A stretch of DNA of 64,000 bases from Gymnopilus junonius (Eukaryota > Basidiomycota > Agaricomycetes > Agaricales > Galerinaceae). Both the position numbers and the translations under genes were made by a program. The notes below the pieces were generated by a model. The model searched no databases and was not told the DNA's origin. It was given only the letters and a program-made list of their open reading frames with translations. Location: NCBI GenBank assembly GCA_015501075.1, contig JADNYJ010000128.1, positions 1 through 64,000 of the forward strand. The letters are read 5' to 3'. Of the stretch, positions 31,935-43,785 are shown piece after piece. How positions within the stretch are numbered: position 1 is the stretch's first letter; every line of letters begins with the position of its first letter.

Positions 31935-34189
31935 ATTCTTTGCAGGCCCCACAATCAGTCAGTACATTGCTGACACATACAATGCCTACAAACTACTATC
32001 TGCTGAAGACCAGGAACAATATGAAGCACAGGTTCATGCTGCCTTGGAGGAAATGGCAGGTGATGACATGATGCTGTGCAGTGCCTATGTCCACTTCAAG
32101 GAGGTGAAGCGTGACTTTCAATCCATGGTAAGTTCAGTGTATGTGTTTCATGACTTATACTTACAAATTTTTGTAGTCAAATTTGGTCTCAAAATGGCAC
32201 AAGGATATTATATCATTGACACTCCCTTGCCATGTTGGCAATGACAAGGCTGCCCAGCAGTTGTCTGGGATTATTACTGGTTCGGACGAGGTGCTGTGCT
32301 TATTGGATGAGCACAACATGGATATACAAGCTGTGGTGACTGGATTCATGGCAAAGATCCAGTAAGTATTTTGGGTCTTATGTGCAGTCAATTACTAACA
32401 CTTGGTTCTATTCTTAAGGTCTTCAATTGCTGACCAACAACTTGCTGCCTTGCATGGTGAAGCATCTGCTGCTCCCACGGCTGCTTCATCAGCTCCACCA
32501 CATCATCCTGCTGCTGCTGCTGCTGCTTCAGCTACTGTTCCACAAGAGCCTCTCATCAAGTTTCCACCACTGCATCTGCTCCTACTGTTGAGCCCACTCC
32601 TGTGGCAGGCTCTCATCTGCCTCCTGTCTCTGCCCCCACTTCTGCGGCAAGTTCTCATCCAGCACCTGCTGCTGCTGCTCCTCAGGCCCCTACATCATCT
32701 GCTAGTGCTTCTGTGGCACATCGTTTAACAGCAACCATGGCTCCACCACTTTCACCACCTCCTTCATCAGCAGCTCCTTCTTGTCGGGATGGGGCTGCTG
32801 CCTCTGCTTCCACAATACTCCTGGCAAGGTCAGAGAAGAAGGCCCAGGTTGCTAACAAGGGCAAAGCAAAGGAGACGGATGGTGCTTTGGGTCAAGGCCT
32901 TGACCATCATGTAAACTTTACTGCAATGCTAAGCCGGCAGCTAGGTGAGTTACATTTTTACTTATTTGTTAGAAGTTATGATACTAATTTGATTATATTT
33001 GCAGCTCATTATTCAGGTCAATGATGACAGAAGTTCCCTTTTGGGACACTTACTCTACATGCAGCAGACCATGGCTTCTGTCTTGTGGGCTGGCCTTCAT
33101 TGACTGTCCCTTGTATTCCTCACAATAAGGTTTTCATTCCAGGCAAGATCAATACTCATGAATGGAAGGTCTTGGATGACTGGGCTACTGAAGGCACTAT
33201 TAAGCTGGAACCATGGACTGATGGTAAACTTATTTTGTTTTTATTTTGAAGCTAGTCATTGACCTATTGTCTATACTTTAGAGGAGAAGGCATTGGCCAA
33301 AGGCAGTGTAGAGTATGGCAATATTCCTTTACTTATTGACATAGCTGGGACTGTTCTGGTTCACATTAATGATGTAAAGCCTTGTCATGCTCCTTCTGCT
33401 GTTCAAGCTACATCAGCACCTTCAGCACCCTTCACCTAGGCACCCTCTGCATCTATAGCCCCACCTGCATCTTTGGTTCCTACAGCTGCTGCTCCTTCTG
33501 CTGCTTCCTCTTTCACCACTGCTGCACCATCTTCCTCTACTATGTCAGCTACTGCTCCTCCTTCTTCCTCTGCCCCTGCTCTACCAGCTTCTTCTGAGGA
33601 GCTCAAACCTCCTTCTCACCCCTGTCCTTCTGAGGGAGAGATAGCTGATTTGGAGGCTGAGTTGGCAAGGCTTAACAGGAGATTGCAGTCTATGAATTCT
33701 GCCAGGGAGCTTCTGGCTGCATCTTTTGAAGGCTATGTGGCTGGTTCTAGCCCTCATCCATCACAACATCCTCAGGACTCTAGAGTGGGAAGAGCCTTTC
33801 AACAGGCTGTCCAGGCCAGATCTGCTGCAATCAGGGAGGAGAAGAAGCCTTACAGAGGAGAGCTGGGCAACCAGTCTCATCATTCTGCTGGTGTTCCTCC
33901 TTCCATGTTCTATAACAGCTCTACTTTGCCTCCTTCAAGGTGCCCTCATGCATCTGCTATGCCTCGCCATGTCTCCAATCCATCCACCTCATCACAGCCA
34001 GCTCATCAGGCCAGGCGCTTGGCATCTCAGCCAGACTCCACCATCTCCCATGTTGACCCCCGCTATCTTCCTGGTGGTTTGTTCTACCAGCAGAGATATG
34101 CTAGGGATGGTGTTGCAGGCCCAAGTCATGAAGTCTACATGGAGGAAGAAGACCAGGATATGGAGAACTGATTGGTTTGTTTTTGTCAT

Positions 34190-35640
34190 TGTTATATAGT
34201 CTCATTTTTACTCTCACTTTGCTATATACTCTTGACTCACTCTCCTATCATTTTCTCTCTTTACACTCATTTTAATCCCACATTCCTTTCTTGTTTCTTT
34301 GAATTCAACTTCAAAGTCCTTTACATCTTTCTCCTACTTTACCTAGATGTTTAGACTTTGTTTCCTTATTTCTAATTCTGGCCTGGTTCTATGGTAGCTT
34401 GGCAGTCTCTGTCACTCTTTTAATCACTCTGCACTATAGCTTTTTCATTCTTGCATTATAGGTTGCTTTCTATCCTCTTGTAGGTAGAACTTGGTCTAGG
34501 CAGTACTGGGAAGTACTATGCATTGTTGGGTTGGAAGGATCACATCACTCATCAGTAGGCTAGTATTAGATAGTTGTAGGTAGTTGAAACCCAGAAATAT
34601 ATCATTGTTTTGCATTTTTATACTTGCTTTTAAGTGTAGCCTATACTTTTAACTTACTAACCTTAATAACTAAGTTTGAATTCTAAATCTATTTACTAGA
34701 ATAATAAAGGTTTAGATTTTAATAATCAAAAGGGATTGCCAAGTCTAAAATATGAAAATTTAATATATATCCTTTTTTCTCCTACTTGTTATACTTTTTA
34801 CAGAATCTAAATTTTTATTTAGGGCTTTTTTTTAGGAGTTTGCAATTTTAGTATCCAAAGTTGTATGCTATTATATCTCTATAGTGAATATCATTTACCA
34901 AGTTTAAATAGTAAAAATAAAGTTCAGGTTTTTCTGGTTCTGGTTCTTCAATATAGTCTCCAAGATAGTGTATCATCAAATCTTGATAATCAGGATGATA
35001 AGTCAGGTGTTTAAGCTGCAGATAAAGTTCATAATAGTCCATTGTTTGCATTCAGTTATAATTTCAAAATGTGGATTCTTATGTAAGTTGTGAGATGATT
35101 TCTTAGGTAGAAAGGTTGTTCAGATTGTAATGCGGCTTTGACAGCAAGGTTTGAAATATATAGATAGTAATTTATTAGATTATCCTGTAGAATATTATCA
35201 TATTTTCCAGCTTGACAAAAATATTTTTAACCCTAACAAATATTCACAAGACATATAAATATTCTGAGAACATTTTAATATTATGAACACATATAGATAT
35301 TATGGAAACATTCTAATATTATAAACATATTTTGATATTGTAGAAATATTGAAATGTCAAAACATATTTTCAAACTGGGAGCACTCTAAACAAGTAGTCT
35401 AAGTCTATAATGAATTCTTGACTACTATTTAGTGACCATATTATAACTAATTATCTTTAACTGTATGCTATTTTGGTACCACTTACTGGAAGAGTTGCTA
35501 TGAGTCATTATTTTAAGAAGTCAGCACTATCTAAAAATTGTCATGCTAATTTAGCTGGCAATTTCTGATTCTATTTTTAATTTCAATTATTACTCATCTT
35601 ATCTTATCTATTTTGTCACATTATGTTTTTCTAGTTTGTG
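34190..35640. other. AT-rich intergenic DNA with one small minus-strand frame
   Basis: Mostly AT-rich with no conserved coding signal. A 67-codon minus frame at 34848-35051 (MQTMDYYELYLQLKHLTYHP, acidic middle EEPEPEKPELY) has the look of a real peptide. It has no family and could be a remnant of a transposon polyprotein. Confidence 0.35.
35252..35375. repeat. Degenerate tandem repeat of about 20 bp
   Basis: Six or seven AT-rich units of 17-21 bp follow the pattern ACATAT.GATATT.TGGAAAC/ATT.TAATATTATAAAC. Confidence 0.5.
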
Positions 35641-36270
35641 TAGTCCATCACATGCTTAATAATCACCTGACTAGCATCAGGAAAACATGTTTTAGGTCTC
35701 CGCTGATCTGAAAGCATGCCTGTGCTACAGCAACAGCAACTCTGAGGTGCTCTGTCCTTCTCTCAGCTGGTCTGAGCCGCTCTCTGGCTACTTCTAGTAG
35801 CACTTCCACTCTCCTTGACAAGTATTCCAGTAGGTAAATAAAATGAATTATATTCTTTACAATTTGATACATCACTGTACATACATGACTTGTAGACTAC
35901 AAAAAGCAAAAACAAAGAAGCAACAGGAGGAATATCCATGTTGCAGGGTAGGAAGAGGGATAATGGGGTAGTGGAAGGGCTGGTGTCAAGGGAATACAGC
36001 AATGAGAGGCTCGAGCTCCTGAGGAAGAAACATAACCTCACCTCCAGCCTGCATTCGCAAGCGGAGGTGGAGTGGCTGTGGGCTGTAGCATGAAAGCACC
36101 CAACCAAGATGCCCATGTCCGACTCGGTCTTGCAGACAAGGGTGTGGGGCATCAGCCATGATGCAACACTGCACGCATCTACCCAAACTCACACACAGCA
36201 AGAGGGCAGCGATGCAGTGAGGTCGAGGGCATACGTTGGAGGTAGCGGGTGTGAGAGCACCTGCCACAAA

Positions 36271-36368
36271 CCTAGTTCATCCTTTCGAATGAACTAGGAG
36301 CAGGGGGGCAGCCAAGCATAACCCTTGAGCATGCAGCCCACTCTCTCAGCTTGGTGACAAGCTGAGAG
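36271..36368. repeat. Two perfect 10-bp-stem hairpins
   Basis: CCTAGTTCAT (36271-36280) pairs with ATGAACTAGG (36289-36298) over an 8-nt loop. CTCTCAGCTT (36343-36352) pairs with AAGCTGAGAG (36359-36368) over a 6-nt loop. The stems differ in sequence but share length and geometry. Confidence 0.85.
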
Positions 36369-37135
36369 GACAGGGGCAGTGGTGATGATGGCCAAGCAGC
36401 CACCTCCGGCTTGCTCTTCAATGCGAGGAAGGTGGGGTTGGCGCTGTCGAGAGAGCATCAGTGGGCCAAGGTCAGATCTCCACCATGCCTCATGCTCATC
36501 TTCCCAACTGAAGAGGGGGGGAAGCTGGCAGCGGCGGCATTGGGCTGGGTCATAGAGGTGAAGTAACCCACCTCTGACTCACTCTTCCTCCTGAGGGAGA
36601 TGGGGGTAGGGTTGTTGAAATGAAAGGGAAAAATCCACCCCCATCTTGCTTTTGCATAGCAAGGGGGGCAGAGGTGGTGCCAGGGAAAGGGTATAAGCAA
36701 ATCTAAAGAAAAAGAAACAAAATCTGTTAGTAGAATATATGAAATAAGAAAAGATAACAAAAGAAAAAGGGTGTACACGCGTTCCGCACATGTATGCCCT
36801 TGTATGCACCTGATGGGCCTCCCACACCATGGGTCCCCCCTGTGTGAGCCCTACCCCACACCTATCTTGAAGGAGCCCACATCCTCATTGGAGGGAGGGG
36901 CGAGAGCAGTGGCAGAGAGGGAAGAGGAGGAGAGTGGGGGTCAGAGTGAAAGAGAGAGAGCAGGATCAATGATGGACAGGCCGTTGATCTCGTTCGGAGT
37001 TTGCCGGTCAGCCTATATAGGCTGACCTCTCACCCCAAACATGGCTACATGCATCGACCCCCCTTCTCCCAGCAAACATGAATCTATGTCGCATTGAATG
37101 CAATGCATGATTGTGTTTGTTGAATGGGAGGAGAA

Positions 37136-37237
37136 GTGGGAAAGTGCAAACGCAAAGTCAACTTTGCATTTGCACTTTCCCACATGTCACATGACGACCA
37201 TTAACAGAAGTTCAAACTGCACGTTCAAACTTCTGTT
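37136..37237. repeat. 23-bp and 10-bp near-perfect hairpins in tandem
   Basis: 37136-37158 pairs with 37161-37183 at 22 of 23 positions with a 2-nt loop; the single mismatch is a CG/CA transition. Next, AACAGAAGTT (37203-37212) pairs with AACTTCTGTT (37228-37237). Such arms are too short-looped for ordinary MITE ends. Confidence 0.85.
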
Positions 37238-37323
37238 GTCTTTATACCACCACCCCCTTCTCCTCTTCCCTCTCTCCACTTCCCCTCTACCTCTGCTGCC
37301 AGCTCTGGCATCCACGTTAACTT

Positions 37324-38335
37324 GTGGGTGCCAGTATTGGCTGGCCATCCTTCACACCGCGAGATGCACGGTGTGACATGGCAGCGGCCAATGCTGCTTC
37401 GTCCAACACAGCTGGCCAAGGTACGTGCCCCTCCCTTTTTTTAAAAAAATTCTCATTAACTATTTGTCTGCATAGGGATACCCGCCCACACTGTTGCCGT
37501 CAACACCATCTCCTCCTTCTGCATCTTCTAGGATGTGTCTACCCCCACCCTCTCATATGCCACACCACCACACCATTCTCCGCATTGGTGTAGATGCCTA
37601 CAAGCCCATCAATGGGCTGATCGCCGCAGGGCCCACGTTGTGATGTGGCTGCTGCTGCTGCCACTTCACATGCCCCCCCGGCACCTGTAAGTCCCTCCCT
37701 CCCTTTCTCATTTACCCTAGCACTAACAAATTCCTTCAACAGTATGTTCTGAGCTCCACGGGTGGCAACGCACCTCGATGGCAGTGCTCAGCTGCCACCA
37801 CCATCACATGCATATCTCCTGCAGAACCCATTGCCACCTCATTGCCACCTTGTCCTCCTGTGTCAGCATTTATGCCCACACTGGAGTCATAGATGCCATT
37901 CTGGTTATCAGCTCTACATTATCGGGCATGGCCTGTGATGTGATAGCTGCCTCTGCTGCTCTCTGCAGCCTTGCTAACCCAGGTATGCCCCTTTCCTTTT
38001 CTTGTCTATTGTGTAGCACTAACAACTTAACAGAGAAGGCCTTGATCATCCTTGACCAATGGGTCATGCAACCCGGATTTGCTAAGGTATGCCCCTCTTG
38101 CCTTTCTTTTCTTTCTAGTGCTAACCAGCTCCTTTGATAGGGTGTCCTGCTTGTCTTCCCATTGTCATGCTGCATTGTGCTAAAGGTATGTCATCATTGC
38201 TGTCTCTTATTAGCCCTTTCTAATCAAGCTTTTCATTCGTTATAGGTCTTTATTTCTGTATGGGGAGAGGAGAAGGGGAGATCATGCTGTTTTGCCAGTA
38301 GTTAGGATTGATTAGCCCTTGTCTGTACATACCCC
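37324..38335 (+). pseudogene. Candidate small multi-intron gene, unidentified
   Basis: At least five short intron-like segments follow one another on the plus strand, with GT starts at about 37421, 37687, 37983, 38084 and 38186. Three share a pattern GT(A/R)(A/T)GYCCCTYYC...CTAGCACTAACAA with a CACTAAC branch site and AG end. The exon-like pieces between them (DARCDMAAANAASSNTAGQ and others) are compositionally biased, and one contains a stop. No domain is recognised. It could be a decayed gene or a repeat that mimics introns. Confidence 0.3.
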
Positions 38336-39141
38336 ATGTACCCCTTATGTAGTCTATATATCCATTTTGAACTTCTTATTTGTCTTTCATGAGTTAATTA
38401 AGGCTTCAATCCAAAGTATCCCAGCCAAAAGCTGACTTCTGAGACACTCACAGGGATTTGCAGAGAAAGTCAGAGTAGCCCAGAGCAAAGGCTGCTTTGG
38501 ACCACAGTCAAGACTTTGCTCTGTGGCACTCTGAGTCTGATTGGCGCTCTTGCGGCTCTGAGGTTCTCTGAACAACTCTGGCCATCTTCTCACTTCTCTC
38601 TCCCCACCTCAGAGCCAAGACCCTTTTTCCTGATGAGTCAAGGCCAATGCCCAAATTGCAGACAAATAAACTTGTACTACTGTGCAAAGCAAATGACCTT
38701 CAAAGTAAGTCAAGTAGCATGACTATGATCTATGCTAGTATATATATCCATGAAGACCTATACCACATTGGAGATTTTTGCTAAGCATATCAAGCTTAAT
38801 ACTACTATTCACTAAAATCTATACCTTGAATTTTTATCTCCAAAGACCTGACTCTGTATATACATCCACAATACCTATACCTGCATTTGAGATCTCTACT
38901 AAGTATATTCAGCTTTTACTAAAATCCAGTTTAATAGATCAGCATATCTATATTTAATCTATCTCTACTATTGATAGCTGATCAGCAATTAAATGAGTCT
39001 TTATATCTATAGTAATTGAATAAAAATGCTAGAAAAACCCACCAGATATTCAGGTGGACAAAGACCCCAGACACCAGCTAGGGTTACAATCATATTTAAA
39101 TAACAAATCAACATTCTAAGTGTACAACAATAATCTGCTCA
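38336..39141. other. AT-rich intergenic segment
   Basis: No gene is supported. A short plus frame at 38630-38705 (MSQGQCPNCRQINLYYCAKQ) has a CxxC pair. It could be a trace of the N-terminal zinc finger of the Plavaka element downstream, but it is too short to claim. Confidence 0.3.
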
Positions 39142-39294
39142 GTCACGTGTCACTTGGGACAATATCTTTTATAAGTGATCAAAACATATAACAAAAAACA
39201 TCTGAGGTTGATGTCACATGTCACCCAGATTATTGTCTCAATGTTGAAGAAATATTCTCCAAGAAATGTGTTTGTGGGCTGTGTCATGTGTCAC
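39142..39294. repeat. Three GTCAC(A/G)TGTCAC repeats spaced 70-71 bp
   Basis: GTCACGTGTCAC at 39142, GTCACATGTCAC at 39213 and GTCATGTGTCAC at 39283. The even spacing and position 120 bp upstream of the Plavaka transposase suggest transposon subterminal repeats. Confidence 0.65.
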
Positions 39295-39412
39295 TCTTTT
39301 TATTTTGTAAATATTCTGTAAATGAAAAGTAAATATTAATTGTATATTATTTGTATATATAATGTCTTGAGGGTCCTCCTAGGTTAGTTGTGACACTACT
39401 AATTTACTAACC

Positions 39413-41098
39413 TTGGAAGGGGTAAGTTGGGGTAGACTGAAGTGCACATGCTCAAAATATGGGACATGCATCAAGTGTAAAGTCAAGGTGACAGAGTTGC
39501 AGGATCCTCAGCTGAAAGAGGCTTGGTCACAGACTTGGATGGAAAGTGTTTTCCAAGAAGCCCAGTTACTGGGAGGGCAGAATACACGTACTTTTTATGA
39601 CTACTGCAAGTCACATGAAGTTGCTGGAGGAGTTCCTCAGCCTTTTTGGACAGGTTTCCCTCTATGTGATATCAACAGAGCTATCACCCCAGACATCTTG
39701 CACCAGCTATATCAAGGAGTCCTCAAACACCTGATCAGTTGGTGCCAAAGAATTCTCACCCCAGAGCAACTGGACCAGCACATATGCTGCCTACCCCCTG
39801 GATATGGTCTATGACATTTTAAAAATGGCTTTTCTGCCCTGTCACAGGTCTCAGGTCTGGAGAGGAAAAATATGGTGAAGATTCTGCTTGGATGCCTGGT
39901 GGGGTCTATTCCATCAAAGGGTGTTGCTGCAGTAACAGCTCTTTTGGACTTCATCTACATTGCCCAGTATCCAAGTCACAACACAGAAACTTTGGATCTT
40001 TTAGAAGATGCCCTGAAATGCTTTCATAAACATAGGGATTACTTCATTGCAACTGGTGTCTGTGAAGACTTTCATATTCCCAAATTCCACTCTCTTCTTC
40101 ATTATTCTGAATCTATTAAATTATTTGGGTCAACATGGAAACATTTGAATACATTCATATTGATTTTGCAAAACATGGATGGAGAGCCTCTAACCATAGA
40201 GATGAATTCCCTCAGATGATATGTTGGCTTTCCAGAAGAGAGAAAATTGCTAAATTTGAAGAACACCAGATGTCATCTCAAGTTCTAAATGCAGATGGGC
40301 CCACAGAGCAAGAGACACCTCCCAGAAAGACTTTGCCAATATCCATTGCTAAAACACCTAATTTCCCTGGATGTGATCTTTCCTTCATTCACAATAAGCA
40401 TGATGTTCCTGATTTTAAATTTTACCTCAAGCAGTATCTCAATTGCTTTATGGAGAAGCCTATAGGACAATGCCTTCTTGATTGCACACCTCTTTCCTTC
40501 ACAAAGGTTGATGTTTACAATATGTTCTGATTTCACCCTGAAGAACTGCAAGATGATGAGGAAGAAAATGACCTTGTGAAAACAACCTCAAAGTCTTCAA
40601 AATATCCTCAAGGGTGCTTTGATACAGTGGTGGTTGTTATCAATGATGAAGCTGAAACAACAGGATTGAAAGGTATTTTTTGACAGTCTCATTTATTCAT
40701 TCTAACCATTCAACATCTAGGGACCAGAATAGGCCATGTCAAGGTCATCTTCACTCTGCCTAAGAAACTTGATACCATCCTTGGTCCTCAAAACCTTCCA
40801 CCCAGCTGGCCTCAGGGCCCTTTAGCATATGTGGAATGGTATTCACCCTTTGTGCCAGCTGCTGAAGAAAAACAGGGAATAATGTATTGAATCAAAAGGC
40901 AATGGACTGCTCAACAGACTAGAAGGCCAGGGGCCATTGTCCCACTTGGAAATATATACCAAAGTTGTATGCTTTTTCCTGCATTCTCCAAGGGAGATGT
41001 TCCTGCAGAGTGGAATTCAGAAAGTGTTTTGGATCTTGCAAACTCATTTTACATTAATAATTGGCTGAGTAAATACAGCTATCAAACTATTTGGTAAT
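39413..41098 (+). pseudogene. Plavaka-type DNA transposase, C-terminal two-thirds, decayed
   Basis: Plus-strand pieces keep the order of Plavaka (CACTA-related) transposases of basidiomycetes: ITPDILHQLYQGVLKHLISW, ALLDFIYIAQYPSHNTETLD, FHIPKFHSLLHYSESIKLFG and, after a one-base shift near 40140, TFEYIHIDFAKHGWRASNHR and DEFPQMICWLSRREKIAKFE. A C-terminal region follows (FTLPKKLDTILGPQNLPPSW, PLAYVEWYSPFVPAAE, INNWLSKYSYQTIW ending 41098). Stops at about 39814, 40528 and 40888 and the frame shifts show inactivity. CpGs are almost absent, which implies old methylation-driven decay. Confidence 0.85.
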
Positions 41099-41272
41099 AG
41101 GCAGGCAAATTTATTTTATAGAGGTTATTCTTTGTGTACATCTCCAGTAAATACATCCTTCCAGAATCCCTCAATAGCAAAACCCTCCATATCTTCATTC
41201 CCAAAAAATATCTTACCACACCATCTATGAAGGTTTTGACTTGAGGTGACCTAGATGTAGTCAATATTGTTA

Positions 41273-42030
41273 TTACAAGAAGTAATGTACCAGATGATCC
41301 TCCAACAAGGTCAAGTCCTTTTCAGTCACACTCTCATTCCTCATCACAACCTTCCTTAGCACCTCTTGCCTCCACTTGGGTGGAAAATTTGCAAATGCTT
41401 GTAGATACTCCTCATTGATGCACCCAAATTGAAGGAAGTGGGGCAGGAATTCTATCATAGATGGTTTGCAAGCCTCCAGGAATTTGTGCACAGCAATTTG
41501 GCTAGGAGAGGTGCTTTGATCAGGAGTAACATCATTGCTTGCTCAGAACCAGTAGGTCTCCATGTTGTGGATGTGAACCACAGCAGACCTCACAGATTGA
41601 AGTTTTTTGTGATACAAATATCCTTCTCCTCTATAGAAGAGGTCTGGACAAAGTCAGGTGAGCTGTTAAAAAATCAAAAAAGTTGATAAGCCATGAAATG
41701 TGGCATCCACTTACCTCCCTTTCAATTTCTGACAAAGCAAAGTCCTGACCCCCTGCTGTTCGGCTGACATCCAAATGTTTCTGGGCAAGTGATCTAAGTG
41801 TTTCCTGGGGGACCATTTTCAGGCTTCAGACTTAGGATACTTTGCAATGGAATAAAATGTGATTATTTACCTTGAGTCCTTGGAAAAGATGAGAAGTCCT
41901 AGAAAGACCAAGAGCAACCCTTAGTCTGATGAGCTGAAGGAGGGAGAGATGAATCAAAATAAAGATTGAGTCATAGGGTTGTTTAATTTGATGACTTACT
42001 CTGTCTCTGCTCCTGAACTTCCTGGGCATA
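41273..42030 (-). pseudogene. Minus-strand gene of a dispersed fungal family (helical C-terminal domain)
   Basis: Pieces on the minus strand are MPRKFRSRDR (42029), then a GTAAGT donor; GLSRTSHLFQGLK; MVPQETLRSLAQKHLDVSRT to FALSEIEREV (41816), then GTAAGT; and a final exon with FLEACKPSMIEFLPHFLQFG, EEYLQAFANFPPKWRQEVLR and VTEKDLTLLEDHLVHYFL (ends 41273). The last resembles a SAM-like helical domain that I recall at the ends of multi-copy hypothetical proteins in mushroom genomes. Function is unknown. It sits tail to tail with the Plavaka relic. Confidence 0.45.
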
Positions 42031-42767
42031 TTGGAGCTGGTGTTGATTGAGATAAGTTGAGGAATGGTTCAGGGCCTTCAGTGTACTTATATTGATATTC
42101 AACATCATCACATGGTCTTTATTGACTTCCATTCAATAAATGCAAGTTTATTCCTTGAGAATGACAGTGCTATACTTAGATTATGCTATACTTAGATGGT
42201 GTAGACCTGGGCCAATGATGACATCGAGCTTGGCCAGCATCAGTCTGCACATAATGCCTTGATATTTCCTTGTAATCTATACTACAACCCACCATCATCT
42301 TTCCCCCTACAGCTGACTATGGCTGCTACACATTGAGTACAGGACTCTGCCAGTGGTGGTCTTCGAGTTTATTTGCTGTTATGGACTTGGTGAGTTTTTC
42401 ATGAACCGCCTCCTCCTGCATCTGCAATGAATTCCTCTGCAGGGGCTGCTAGATCCCTATCAAGATCAAATAATCCTGAACACTCCTCGCCACCAATCTT
42501 TGCAAGATGGCCAAAACATACTGGTTTGGATGAAACCTAAACAAGTCAGAACCACACATACTTTCTGAAAGTGCTCATCTATCCCAAAATATCCACCCTC
42601 TCTACTATGGATATCAATGCCAATTTGGAGTATCCATACCAAAATCATAAGGCTCCTGCTGGATATGATCTCCCTATTTTGCACAATCTGAAAATGTGGG
42701 TATCATCAGTACTTCTGAGCAGCAGTGGAAAGTCCCAAATCCTTGCTGGGCCTTTTGCCAGTGTTGG
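42031..42767. other. No gene supported
   Basis: CpG-poor, AT-rich DNA with short frames on both strands (for example 42466-42684 minus) and no recognisable motif. Confidence 0.4.
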
Positions 42768-43229
42768 TAGTGATAGGCATAGGTTACTGTGGGTCACCAG
42801 AGCCCACCCATACCCATGCTCAAGGGTACAGGTTCCCACCAATATGGGTACAGGTTTCCCAAGGGTGATGACCCTTCATGGGTGCCATTGATGAGTGTGA
42901 GCCTGAACCATGCAGGGCATCTTGTATGCCTCGTGGCAGCAGTGAAGAAGCCAAATAGCATCTTCCCATATGTTGTGAGGGTGGTTAGACACCCCAAGAA
43001 CAGTAGTGAGGGTGGTGGTGGTGGTGGAGATCCTGCGAGGGAGGGGCAGCATAATGTAAAGGAGGTGGTGGTGGAGAGGAAGAAAAAAGATCAACAATGT
43101 CAACATTGTTGATCATTTTGGGATTTGGTATGGGTTTGGCTGAGGGTGAGTTGACACTGACCCAAGCCTGTACCTGCCTAACCCATACCAGTGACCTATG
43201 GCAGGTATGCATACCCATGTCCATCACTA
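42768..43229. mobile_element. 462-bp non-autonomous hAT element (MITE)
   Basis: The left end TAGTGATAGGCATAGGT (42768) and the inverted right end TAGTGATGGACATGGGT (43229) are imperfect terminal repeats. The flanks AGTGTTGG (42760-42767) and GGTGTTGG (43230-43237) are an 8-bp duplication with one A/G change. Both subterminal zones are rich in CCCATACCC/GGGTA words, like the full hAT at 28217. A perfect hairpin GATCAACAATGT-CA-ACATTGTTGATC lies inside (43089-43114). No transposase is encoded. Confidence 0.8.
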
Positions 43230-43709
43230 GGTGTTGGACATTCTTCATCACCTTGATTGTCAGGCCCAGGTTCATCAGCAGCATTATCAGGTTCTCTTCT
43301 GCCACCACTCCAGTCAGATGCAGTCATGAAGAATGGCACTGATAGACCTGCTTCACTAGACCTGCTTCATAGGGGTAGAGGCTGATATTGTGGTCCAGTC
43401 TCCACTGCTACTGAGAAGAAGGAGGCTACCTCCAAAGTCAATGGAGCTACTTCTCCATTGTCATCTCTTCAGCCTATCCAACTTGACACCTCACCTGCAT
43501 TTTGACCATGAAACATGAGAGATTTCATAGAGGTATTTTACACACCTTTGTAGCTTTTATCAGATGACAGTGTAATATAGATTATTATCAAAGCAAGAGT
43601 TTTCAAAATCTTCAATGTGTATCTAGCCACTGTCATGCTATGCCCTCAACTGCCTACTAGAGAACTAGGGTATATAGACATAATAGGTTAAAACATTAGT
43701 AATAATTGT

Positions 43710-43785
43710 ATAGTCTAGTGGTTAATTGGTAGTTATGGTTTACTTATGTAATCACTGCTAGCTGAGTGTTCAATTCCTACTAAGT
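43710..43785 (+). repeat. tRNA-like SINE relic
   Basis: TAGTGGTTAATTGGTAG resembles a pol III A box and GTTCAATTCCT, 50 bp on, a B box. A similar degenerate pair occurs at 45192 (CTAGTGGATAGAGCA...GAGTTTGCACT). Neither folds into a sound cloverleaf. Confidence 0.45.

Larger units (their letters stand above)
27104..34171 (+). pseudogene. Broken multi-exon gene region interrupted by a hAT element
   Basis: Plus-strand exon-like pieces are as follows. Start MAHKCQASDDGGCDSKRSKP (27104) is followed by a GTAAGC donor. Next come ELSEIAKTFGVLECHVVWAS to HLTAPDDIVTLGG (to about 28165), then SQYIADTYNAYKLLSAEDQE to EVKRDFQSM (31946-32130), then SNLVSKWHKDIISLTLPCHV to AKIQ (32176-32361). An Ala/Pro/Ser-rich region (32419-32943) has a one-base shift near 32560. 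VFIPGKINTHEWKVLDDWAT starts a further unit with a TAG at 33437, ending with a coiled-coil-like LEAELARLNRRL and MEEEDQDMEN (34171). The hAT lies inside the intron 28166-31945. No domain is recognised; it may be one gene or two. Confidence 0.45.
35640..37323. other. Hairpin-rich, repeat-derived DNA without a supported gene
   Basis: Open frames here overlap on both strands and lack motifs. The segment 36390-36680 contains three or four imperfect units of about 75 bp, each with a CACCTCC...GGAGGTGG-type arm pair, in GC-rich DNA between AT-rich blocks. The perfect hairpins are listed separately. Confidence 0.4.

Noticed and set aside
35986..36267. Cys-rich minus-strand frame as a secreted protein
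   Set aside because: No signal peptide followed by a sensible mature region, overlapping frames on both strands, and hairpin repeats across it.
39142..39294. CRISPR-like spaced repeat
   Set aside because: Only three 12-bp repeats in a fungal genome next to a transposase; subterminal transposon repeats are the fitting explanation.
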